In this document: positions 1 to 5,278 of the stretch, piece after piece | How the letters are laid out: every line of letters starts with the position of its first letter | How positions within the stretch are numbered: the first letter of the stretch is position 1 | NCBI GenBank assembly: GCA_035317605.1 | Contig: DATHGT010000120.1 | Coordinates: 1-5,278 of the forward strand | From: DATHGT01 sp035317605 | Lineage (GTDB): Bacteria; Methylomirabilota; Methylomirabilia; Rokubacteriales; CSP1-6 | DNA length: 5,278 nucleotides | Direction of reading: 5' to 3' | Notes under the pieces: model-generated | The model's database searches: none | What the model was told of the DNA's origin: nothing | Seen by the model: only the letters and a program-made list of their open reading frames with translations | Program-made: the position numbers and the translations under genes

Positions 1-333
1 GTCGAAGTGGCGGGTGGCGGCGGCGTCCAGGCTGCGCTGGAACTTCCGGTAGCAGGCCAAGAACTCGCGGCCGCGCGGGGTCAGCCGCATGCCGCTGCGC
101 AGGGTGCCCTTGGGCGAGCGGGCCACCAGCTCGAACCCGGCGGCATGCTCCAGCTCTCGCAGATAGCCCCAGGCGTTGCGGTACGACATGTCGAACTCGG
201 CCGCGGCCTGGCGGAGCGAGCCGCGCTCGTCGATCAGCTCGAGCAGGCGCGCGCGCCCGTCGCCGAACTTGAGGCGGCTGCCGAAGACGACCCACACTCG
301 CAGCTTCGGTTTCACGGCATGACACTGTAGCAC
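1..333 (-). CDS. ModE/LysR-like winged helix-turn-helix regulator, partial (C-terminus beyond left edge)
   Basis: The 111 visible codons encode the N-terminal DNA-binding domain of a ModE-type regulator, the family that controls molybdate/tungstate transport and molybdenum-cofactor genes. Residues about 27-66 form the helix-turn-helix: a GSLRQAAAEF helix followed by the recognition segment DMSYRNAWGYLRELE, which matches the SYKSAW recognition region of E. coli ModE. Residues 67-96 form the wing (FELVARSPKG, then MRLTPRGREFL), but the glycine-rich GGKGGGG stretch of E. coli ModE is missing. A GTG start at 333 is preferred because GGAGG (cctcc at 341-345 on the plus strand) lies 7 nt upstream. 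A second in-frame GTG at 315 would give MKPKLRVW, closer to the usual family N-terminus, but has no ribosome-binding site. The gene is divergent from the tupA-moeA operon, the typical place for its regulator. Whether a TOBE or other ligand-binding domain follows cannot be seen. Family assignment is firm; the metal sensed is inferred. Confidence 0.82.
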   Translation of the reverse strand, partial: MLQCHAVKPKLRVWVVFGSRLKFGDGRARLLELIDERGSLRQAAAEFDMSYRNAWGYLRELEHAAGFELVARSPKGTLRSGMRLTPRGREFLACYRKFQRSLDAAATRHFD

Positions 334-367
334 CGGCCGTCCTCCGTCCATGCGGGCCCGCCCCGGC

Positions 368-396
368 TTGATTGTGTTCCGCGAGACCTATATAAC
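368..396 (+). promoter_or_regulatory. Predicted sigma70-type promoter of the tupA-moeA operon
   Basis: A -35 box TTGATT (368-373) and a -10 box TATAAC (391-396) are separated by exactly 17 bp. This is close to the consensus and stands out because it is an AT-rich island in a GC-rich window. Transcription would start near 402-404, giving a leader of about 47 nt before the preferred tupA start at 450. No other comparable promoter is visible before moeA or the moeA-PBP gene, so the three genes are probably transcribed from here. Confidence 0.65.
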
Positions 397-410
397 GTGA
401 AGCCTATACG
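387..410 (+). promoter_or_regulatory. Possible ModE-like operator: direct repeat CCTATA(TAA)CG / CCTATACG
   Basis: CCTATATAACG (387-397) is followed by CCTATACG (403-410), so the two CCTATA units start 16 bp apart, about one and a half helical turns. The first unit contains TATATAACG, one half of the E. coli ModE operator as I recall it. The second matches only loosely. The element covers the -10 box and the predicted transcription start, where a bound protein would repress, and a ModE-like gene is divergently encoded next to it. The repeat and its position are seen directly; binding and repression are inferred. Confidence 0.42.
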
Positions 411-434
411 GGCGGCGCCATGACCGGCTCCGCT

Positions 435-442
435 GGAAGGGG
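435..442 (+). promoter_or_regulatory. Ribosome-binding site deciding the tupA-like start
   Basis: GGAAGGGG lies 9 nt (from GGAAGG) before the ATG at 450. The in-frame ATG at 420 has only a GC-rich GGGCGG upstream and would put ten polar residues in front of the signal peptide. The 450 start is therefore preferred. Confidence 0.6.
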
Positions 443-449
443 CGGCTCG

Positions 450-1280
450 ATGGCTCGCTTACTCTTCGTGCTCGTGGCTGTCCTGGCTCTCGCCGCCCCC
501 GTGGGCGCCCAGGCGCCGCCGACCACGGTCATTCTCTCCACCACGACCAGCACGCAGGACTCCGGACTGCTCGACGTGCTGGTGCCGATGTTCGAGCGGA
601 AGTCCGGCTTCACGGTGAAGACGATCTCGGTCGGTACCGGCCAGGCCCTCGCGCTGGCCGCGCGCGGCGAGGCCGACGTCACGCTCGCCCACGCGCCCTC
701 GCTCGAGAAGAAGTACGTGACCGACGGCAAGATGACGAACCGCCGGCTGGTCATGTACAACGACTTCGTGGTCATCGGGCCCGAGGACGATCCGGCCAGG
801 ATCAAGGGCGAGAAGAGCGCGCTGGCCGCGTTCAAGAAGATCGCCGCCGCCGGATCCCGCTTCGTGTCCCGCGGCGACAAGTCGGGCACGCACGTGCTCG
901 AGCAGGGCCTGTGGAAGCAGGCCGGCGTGACACCATCGGGCGCCTGGTGCATCGAGTCGGGGCAGAGCATGGGCGCCACGCTGGGCATCGCCGACGACCG
1001 CAAGGCCTACACGCTGACCGATCGCGCCACCCTGCTCGCGTTCAGCAAGCGGGTCCGGCTCGTGATCATGGTCGAGGGCGATCGTCCGCTGCTGAACATC
1101 TACTCGGTGATGGAGGTCAACCCGGCCAACCGGCCGCGCGTGAACGCAGCCGGCGGCAAGGCCTTCGCGGAGTTCATGCTGGCGCCGGAGACGCAGGCCG
1201 TCATCAAGACGTTCGGTGTCGACAAATACGGACAGGCCCTCTTCGTGCCCATCGCGGGCAAGAAGGACGAAGATTTCTAA
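450..1280 (+). CDS. tupA: TupA-like tungstate/molybdate-binding periplasmic protein
   Basis: The 276-residue product resembles TupA, the solute-binding component of the TupABC tungstate ABC importer, and has the family's usual length. Residues 1-20 are a Sec signal peptide (MARLLFVLVAVLALAAPVGA) with likely cleavage after VGA and no lipobox cysteine, so the protein should be soluble in the periplasm. The mature protein opens with the TupA hallmark STTTSTQDSGLL (from residue 30), the Thr/Ser loop that binds the oxyanion. Further conserved blocks are GTGQALALAARGEADV, NRRLVMYNDFVVIGP, SRGDKSGTH (140-148), ESGQSMGATL (169-178) and YTLTDRAT (187-194). The start at 450 rests on a good ribosome-binding site and a clean signal peptide; ATG 420 is the alternative. 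It heads an operon with moeA 25 bp downstream. No TupB or TupC partner is in the window. Family is confident. Choice of tungstate over molybdate is inferred from the TupA resemblance, since ModA proteins lack the TTTS pattern. Confidence 0.9.
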   Translation: MARLLFVLVAVLALAAPVGAQAPPTTVILSTTTSTQDSGLLDVLVPMFERKSGFTVKTISVGTGQALALAARGEADVTLAHAPSLEKKYVTDGKMTNRRLVMYNDFVVIGPEDDPARIKGEKSALAAFKKIAAAGSRFVSRGDKSGTHVLEQGLWKQAGVTPSGAWCIESGQSMGATLGIADDRKAYTLTDRATLLAFSKRVRLVIMVEGDRPLLNIYSVMEVNPANRPRVNAAGGKAFAEFMLAPETQAVIKTFGVDKYGQALFVPIAGKKDEDF

Positions 1281-1305
1281 GTCATCGGCGCGGGCGGACG
1301 TCCGC

Positions 1306-2520
1306 ATGCGCGGCTTCCCCAGACGCACGGACGTCGACGACGCCTGCCGTCTCGTGCGCGAGCTGGCGCGGCCGCTCGATTCGGAAACGGTCGGACTCGA
1401 CGACGCGGTCGGGCGCGTGCTGGCGGACGACGTCGTCGCCCGCGTCCCCGTGCCCGGCTTCGCGCGCTCGGCGATGGACGGCTACGCCCTGCGCGGCGAG
1501 GAGACCTTCGGCGCGTCCGACTACAACCCGCTGACCTTCCGCCTGATCGGCGAAGCCATGCCGGGCCGCCCGTATCCGGGCGTGGTCGACGCGGGACAGG
1601 CCGTGCGGATCATGACGGGCGCCCCGGTGCCCGCGGGGGCCGACGCGGTGATGATGGCCGAGTACGCGAGCGAGGACGAGTCGGGCAAGAGCGTCGCGGT
1701 CACGGAGCCCGTGCCGCCCGGCCGGCACGTCGGTCACGTCGGAGAGGACATCGAAGCCGGCCAGCCGCTGCTCGCGCGCGGACGGGTGCTGCGACCGCAA
1801 GACGTGGGCGTGTTGGCATCGGTGGGCGTCGCGATCATCCCCGTGATTCGTCGGCCGCGCGTGCGGCTGGTGATCACCGGCGACGAGCTGCTGCCGCCGG
1901 GCTCGACGCCGGCCGGCGCCCACATCGTCGACTCGAACTCGGTGATGCTCGACGGGCTGATCCGTCGCGACGGCGGCGTTCCCGTGCGCGACGCGATCGT
2001 CCCCGACCGGCGCGAGGCGGTGGAGGCGGCCATCCTCGATCCCCGCGGCGACGTGGTGCTGGTCTCGGGCGGCTCGTCGGTGGGTGCGGAGGACTACGCG
2101 CCCCTCATCGTCGCCGAACACGGAGAGCTGCTGGTGCACGGCGTGGCCCTGCGCCCGGCCAGCCCCGCCGGGCTGGGGCGGATCGGCCACCGATTGGTAT
2201 TCCTGCTCCCCGGCAATCCCGTGTCGTGCCTGTCCGCCTACGACTTCTTCGCGGGGCCGGCGGTGCGGTTGCTGGGCGGTCGGGCCGCCGAGTGGCCGCA
2301 CCGCCAGGTCCGCGCTCCGCTCGCCCGGAAGATCGCCTCGGCGGTGGGACGGGTCGACTACGTGCGCGTTCGCGTCACCGGGGACGGCGTCGAGCCGCTG
2401 GCCATCAGCGGGGCCTCGATCCTCTCGTCGACGATTCGCGCCGACGGGTTCGTCATCGTGGCCAAGGACAGCGAGGGACACGCGCCCGGTGACGAGGTGC
2501 TCGTCTACCTGTATGACTGA
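1306..2520 (+). CDS. moeA: Molybdopterin molybdotransferase MoeA (copy 1, RPASP variant)
   Basis: This 404-residue protein has standard MoeA length (E. coli about 411). MoeA acts in the cytoplasm, hydrolysing adenylylated molybdopterin and inserting the metal oxyanion to form the cofactor. The start at 1306 gives the family-typical MRGFPRRTDVDDA; no earlier start in the same frame looks native. Motifs in order are RSAMDGYAL with D58 (equivalent to E. coli D59), MTGAPVPAGADAV with T104, GEDIEAGQPL, the MoCF-fold TGDEL (191-195), DSNSVML, SGGSSVGAEDY (254-264), LLPGNPVSC with N304, and a C-terminal beta domain from about 330 ending in ILSSTIRADGFVIV. The usual KPGKP loop is replaced by RPASP (283-287), so two lysines conserved in E. 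coli MoeA are absent. I recall similar RPASP/RPSSP forms in other bacterial MoeA proteins, so this looks like a subfamily trait rather than damage. It lies 25 bp after tupA and 9 bp before the second moeA. Confidence 0.95.
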   Translation: MRGFPRRTDVDDACRLVRELARPLDSETVGLDDAVGRVLADDVVARVPVPGFARSAMDGYALRGEETFGASDYNPLTFRLIGEAMPGRPYPGVVDAGQAVRIMTGAPVPAGADAVMMAEYASEDESGKSVAVTEPVPPGRHVGHVGEDIEAGQPLLARGRVLRPQDVGVLASVGVAIIPVIRRPRVRLVITGDELLPPGSTPAGAHIVDSNSVMLDGLIRRDGGVPVRDAIVPDRREAVEAAILDPRGDVVLVSGGSSVGAEDYAPLIVAEHGELLVHGVALRPASPAGLGRIGHRLVFLLPGNPVSCLSAYDFFAGPAVRLLGGRAAEWPHRQVRAPLARKIASAVGRVDYVRVRVTGDGVEPLAISGASILSSTIRADGFVIVAKDSEGHAPGDEVLVYLYD

Positions 2521-2523
2521 GGG
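2519..2523 (+). promoter_or_regulatory. Ribosome-binding site of the moeA-PBP gene, overlapping the moeA stop
   Basis: GAGGG begins inside the TGA stop of the upstream moeA and sits 6 nt before the ATG at 2530. The overlap and the 9 bp gap indicate coupled translation of the two MoeA proteins. Confidence 0.65.
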
Positions 2524-2529
2524 AACACC

Positions 2530-4494
2530 ATGAGCACGCGCGTCGGCTCCGGCCGTGAACAGGAACAGTTCCTCGACGTGATCGACCGCGACGAGGCGGA
2601 GCGGCGGTTTCACGCCGCCCTCGACCTCGCTCCGGTGGGTGAAGACGTCGTCGCGTTGAGCGAGGCGCTGGGCCGGGTGCTGTCGCAGGACGTGGCCGCG
2701 CCCGTCGACGTGCCGTTCTTCGACCGGTCGAACGTCGACGGCTACGCGGTGCGCGCGGCCGACACGTTCGGCGCCCAGGAAGAACGCTCACGCCGCCTCG
2801 CCATCAACGACGAATCGATCGCCGCCGGCGTGGTGCCTGGCGCCGAGGTCCAGCCCGGGACGGCCACCGTCATCGCCACCGGCGGCATGGTGCCGCGCGG
2901 CGCCGACGCGGTCGTGATGGTGGAGGATACCGTCGTGGTGGGCGATGAAGTCCACGTGCTCCGGCCGGTCGCGCCGGGGGCGGCCATCAGCTTCGCGGGA
3001 TCCGACATCGGCCGCGGCGAGATCGTGCTGCGGCGTGGAGAAATCCTCAGCTCGCGCGAGACCGGGGTGCTGGCCGCGCTCGGCGTCGAGCGGGTGACCG
3101 TGCACCGGCGCCCGCGCGTGGCGATCCTCTCCACCGGGGACGAGCTGATCGCGCCCGGGCAGCCGATGCGCCCCGGCCTCGTCTACGATTCCAACGCCAC
3201 GATCCTCGCCGACGCGGTGCGGGAGCTGGGTGGCGAACCCGTGGCGTTCGGCATCGTCCCCGATCAGGAGCCGCCGCTGCGCGCGACGCTCACGGCCGCG
3301 CTCGAGCACGACGTGGTCCTGCTCTCCGGGGGGACCTCGAAAGGTGCTGGCGATCTCTCGTACCGCGTGGTGGCCGATCTCCCGCCGCCGGGGATCATCG
3401 TCCACGGCGTCGCGCTCAAGCCGGGCAAGCCGATCTGCCTGGCCGCCACGCGCGTGGCCCCCGATCGACCGGCGGTGCCGGTGGTGATCCTGCCCGGGTT
3501 TCCGACCTCGGCGATCTTCACGTTTCACGAGTTCGTGGCGCCGATCCTCCGCGCCCTCGGCGGCCGGCCGCACGAGACGACCGCGACGACGGCCGCCCGC
3601 ATGCCCGTCCGGGTGAACTCCGAGCGCGGCCGCACCGAGTACCTGCTGGTCAACCTCGTCCACGGGCCGCACGGCCTGGCCGCCTATCCGATGGGCAAGG
3701 GCTCGGGCTCGGTCACCGCGTTCAGCCGGGCCGACGGGTTCGTGACCATCCCGCGTCTGTCCGAGCAGCTCGACGAGGACACGCCGGTCGCCGTCCAGCT
3801 CCTCGGGCGCACGGTGGAGCCGGCGGATCTCGTCGTCATCGGCAGCCATTGCGTGGGCCAGGATCTGCTGCTGAGCCTGCTCAGCCGCCGCGGATTTCTC
3901 GTGAAGTCGATGGCCGTGGGCTCGACGGGCGGGCTCGTCGCGGTGCGCCGCGGGGAGTGCGACCTGGCCGGCGTCCACCTGCTCGATCCCGAGACGGATA
4001 CCTATAACGCTCCATTCCTGGGTCCCGGCCTCACCCTGGTCAAGGGGTACTCGCGCCTGCAGGGGTTCGCCTTCCGGGCGGACGACGCGCGGTTCCGCGG
4101 CAAGACCTTGGAGGACGCGGTGGGGACGGCGCTGGCCGATCCCACCTGTCACATGGTCAACCGCAACCGCGGCAGCGGGACGCGCGTGCTCATCGACCGG
4201 CTGCTCACGGTGGGGGACGAGCACCGCCAGCCGCCGGGGTTCTACGTCGAGGTCAAATCCCACAATGCGGTGGCCGCCGCGGTCGCCCAATCGCGCGCGG
4301 ACTGGGGCATCGGCATCGAGACCGTGGCCCGCGACGCCGGGCTCGGGTTCATTCCACTACGCGAAGAAGAGTTCGACTTCGTGGTCCCCACCGCGCGTCA
4401 GGATCGACCGGCCATCCGCGCGTTCCGCGCGCTGCTGGAGGAGCCGGCGACGCAAGATCTGCTGGCGCGGCACGGCTTCCGCAGATCTCCGTGA
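2530..4494 (+). CDS. moeA: MoeA fused to a C-terminal PBP-like ligand-binding domain (copy 2)
   Basis: This 654-residue protein has two parts. Residues about 15-425 are a complete MoeA: DRSNVDGYAVRA (D70 catalytic-type), ATGGMVPRGADAVV with T117, the MoCF-fold STGDELIAPG from about 202, DSNATIL, SGGTSKGAGD (266-275), an intact KPGKP loop (297-301), and LPGFPTSA (321-328) where most MoeA proteins have LPGNPVS. A beta domain follows and ends near 425. Residues about 430-650 are a periplasmic-binding-protein-like domain of the type fused to MoeA in many archaea and some bacteria (PF12727 as I recall). It includes GSHCVGQD, DLAGVHLLDPETDTYNAP (DTYN at 490-493), NRNRGSGTR (544-552), SHNAVAAAV (577-585), ADWGIGIE and VVPTARQDRPA. 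There is no signal peptide, so this binding domain is cytoplasmic. It probably binds a small ligand, perhaps the oxyanion, for delivery to or control of the MoeA part; this is inference. The length is normal for the fusion family and the gene is intact. Confidence 0.93.
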   Translation: MSTRVGSGREQEQFLDVIDRDEAERRFHAALDLAPVGEDVVALSEALGRVLSQDVAAPVDVPFFDRSNVDGYAVRAADTFGAQEERSRRLAINDESIAAGVVPGAEVQPGTATVIATGGMVPRGADAVVMVEDTVVVGDEVHVLRPVAPGAAISFAGSDIGRGEIVLRRGEILSSRETGVLAALGVERVTVHRRPRVAILSTGDELIAPGQPMRPGLVYDSNATILADAVRELGGEPVAFGIVPDQEPPLRATLTAALEHDVVLLSGGTSKGAGDLSYRVVADLPPPGIIVHGVALKPGKPICLAATRVAPDRPAVPVVILPGFPTSAIFTFHEFVAPILRALGGRPHETTATTAARMPVRVNSERGRTEYLLVNLVHGPHGLAAYPMGKGSGSVTAFSRADGFVTIPRLSEQLDEDTPVAVQLLGRTVEPADLVVIGSHCVGQDLLLSLLSRRGFLVKSMAVGSTGGLVAVRRGECDLAGVHLLDPETDTYNAPFLGPGLTLVKGYSRLQGFAFRADDARFRGKTLEDAVGTALADPTCHMVNRNRGSGTRVLIDRLLTVGDEHRQPPGFYVEVKSHNAVAAAVAQSRADWGIGIETVARDAGLGFIPLREEEFDFVVPTARQDRPAIRAFRALLEEPATQDLLARHGFRRSP

Positions 4495-4501
4495 CTCGCC
4501 G

Positions 4502-4515
4502 CGCCGGCCCCGGCG
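4502..4515 (+). terminator. Weak GC hairpin in the convergent spacer, possible terminator
   Basis: CGCCG (4502-4506) and CGGCG (4511-4515) can pair with a 4-nt loop 8 nt after the moeA-PBP stop codon. Only a short TTT tract at 4518-4520 follows, so this is a poor intrinsic terminator, and such hairpins arise often by chance at this GC content. The 67 bp spacer (4495-4561) holds nothing else recognisable. Confidence 0.2.
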
Positions 4516-4561
4516 ACTTTGGGGACTTCGCCAGGCCGGGAGCCGTCGTCGCGCGAGCGTC

Positions 4562-5278
4562 TCAGACGCCGGCCACGCCCTGTAGCTCGTCGGCCGGGGT
4601 GCCGTGTTTCCACGGTGTCGCCACCGGGTGGTCGACGAGCAGGCAGTCGTCGGGCAGGCACTCGATCGGTCTGAAGTCGCGGTGGGCGATGTAGCCCGGG
4701 CGCTTGAAGCGACGGATGTGGTTGGACACCGCGCAGAGGCTCAGGTAGACGGCCACCCGGTTCCACGGTGACAGGTTCGACGTCGAGGCGTGGACCAGGC
4801 AGCCGTGGAAGAGGATCATCGAGCCCGGCGGGCCTTTAGGCGCCACCAGGCCGCCGCGCGCGACCAGCTTCGTGATCGTGGCGTGATCGATCGTCCACAA
4901 CGGATAGCTGGTGGTCCTCGTGTCGTGGCCGGCCTCGATCACGCCGAGCGTGTGGCTGCCGGGGATGAACATCAGCGGCCCGTTGAACTCGTTGACCTCG
5001 TCGAGGAAGATCGCCACGTTCATGGCGCGGGCCTCGGGCATCAGGTCGTCGTTGGTCCAGGTGCCGTAGTCCTGGTGCCACTGCCAGACGTCGCCGTCGA
5101 AAGCCATCTTGCCGTTGACCTTGAACTGGTGCATGTACACGCCCTCGCCGAAGAGCTGGGTGACCGGCTCGATCATGCGTGGATGTCGGGCCAGCCGGGC
5201 GAACGGCTCGGAGTACATGTGCACCGCGAAGGCCGTGCGCACCGCGTCCGAGCCCTTCTCGCGCACGTTCTCGGGCCG
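4562..5278 (-). CDS. PhyH/EctD-like Fe(II)/2-oxoglutarate dioxygenase, partial (N-terminus beyond right edge)
   Basis: The 238 visible codons encode a cytoplasmic non-haem iron oxygenase of the phytanoyl-CoA dioxygenase family, which couples 2-oxoglutarate decarboxylation to substrate hydroxylation. The metal triad is visible: H68 and D70 in WQWHQDYGTW (numbering from the window edge) and H163 in LVHASTS. R174 in SPWNRVAVYL, 11 residues after the distal histidine, is the expected 2-oxoglutarate-binding arginine. The core NGPLMFIPGSH (GPLxxIPGSH type) and the region after HxD (YGTWTNDDLMP) recall ectoine hydroxylase, whose signature as I recall it is WHSDFETWHxEDGMP. The match is not exact, and no ectoine genes are near, so the substrate is unknown. 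The frame is open to the edge without a convincing start; by comparison with EctD roughly 50-80 residues are missing. A GTG at 5266 is internal. The gene is convergent with the moe operon and probably independent of it. Confidence 0.88.
   Translation of the reverse strand, partial: RPENVREKGSDAVRTAFAVHMYSEPFARLARHPRMIEPVTQLFGEGVYMHQFKVNGKMAFDGDVWQWHQDYGTWTNDDLMPEARAMNVAIFLDEVNEFNGPLMFIPGSHTLGVIEAGHDTRTTSYPLWTIDHATITKLVARGGLVAPKGPPGSMILFHGCLVHASTSNLSPWNRVAVYLSLCAVSNHIRRFKRPGYIAHRDFRPIECLPDDCLLVDHPVATPWKHGTPADELQGVAGV

Noticed and set aside
7..330. Plus-strand reading frame at the left edge
   Set aside because: It is an Ala/Gly/Glu-rich shadow with no family features; the opposite strand encodes the ModE-like domain with a ribosome-binding site.
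420..449. tupA start at ATG 420
   Set aside because: It has no good ribosome-binding site and places a polar extension before an otherwise clean signal peptide. It remains possible but less likely.
397..449. Molybdenum-cofactor riboswitch in the operon leader
   Set aside because: The leader after the predicted start is only about 47 nt, too short for the Moco RNA motif, and I see no matching stem arrangement.
1216..1305. Longer moeA start at 1216 overlapping the end of tupA
   Set aside because: It would add 30 low-complexity Arg/Ser residues with no MoeA similarity, overlapping tupA out of frame. The start at 1306 gives the conserved MoeA N-terminus.
1282..2613. Long antisense reading frame opposite moeA, and a similar one at 2788-4290
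   Set aside because: Both are His/Arg/Ala-rich translations typical of the complement of high-GC genes and match no family; the sense strand encodes unmistakable MoeA motifs.
4001..4009. Second CCTATAACG inside the moeA-PBP gene, resembling the operator
   Set aside because: It falls on codons for the conserved TYN of the DTYN motif, so protein coding explains it, and there is no second unit nearby.
1306..4494. Recent tandem duplication of moeA
   Set aside because: The two MoeA regions share motifs only at protein level, have no visible long DNA repeats, differ at key loops and only one has the PBP domain. They are old paralogues or were brought together.

Overview
The window is uniformly high-GC (roughly 70 % by eye), densely coded bacterial DNA with no mobile element, tRNA, rRNA or CRISPR. 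The gene content is a ModE-type regulator, a TupA-type oxyanion-binding protein, two consecutive MoeA proteins (the second fused to a periplasmic-binding-protein-like domain) and a phytanoyl-CoA-dioxygenase-family enzyme. Together with the GC content this suggests an environmental, Gram-negative-type lineage such as a soil Candidatus Rokubacteria/Methylomirabilota or deltaproteobacterial genome. That placement is a guess from gene style, not a phylogenetic result. The TupA-like protein has a Sec-type signal peptide and no lipobox cysteine, which fits a cell with a periplasm.

Layout. Bases 1-333 (minus strand) hold the N-terminal winged-helix domain of a ModE/LysR-like DNA-binding protein that runs off the left edge. 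Bases 334-449 are a divergent control region. It has a good sigma70-like promoter (TTGATT, 17 bp, TATAAC) facing right, and over the -10 and predicted start site a repeated CCTATA element that contains a ModE-like half-site, TATATAACG. Bases 450-4494 (plus strand) are a tight three-gene operon: a tupA-like gene, moeA (25 bp gap) and a moeA-PBP fusion (9 bp gap). Bases 4495-4561 are a short convergent spacer with only a weak hairpin. Bases 4562-5278 (minus strand) encode an Fe(II)/2-oxoglutarate oxygenase of the PhyH/EctD-like type, cut by the right edge.

How the genes fit together. The first four genes form a molybdenum/tungsten handling locus. The regulator probably senses or responds to the oxyanion. 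The TupA-like protein captures tungstate or molybdate outside the membrane. The two MoeA proteins catalyse metal insertion into adenylylated molybdopterin. The two MoeA copies differ at the KPGKP and LPGNPVS loops, and the second carries a cytoplasmic ligand-binding domain. One reading is that they are specialised, for example molybdenum versus tungsten. No TupB permease or TupC ATPase is present in the window, so the binding protein must borrow a transporter encoded elsewhere or serve another role. The PhyH gene is on the opposite strand and is probably not part of the system.
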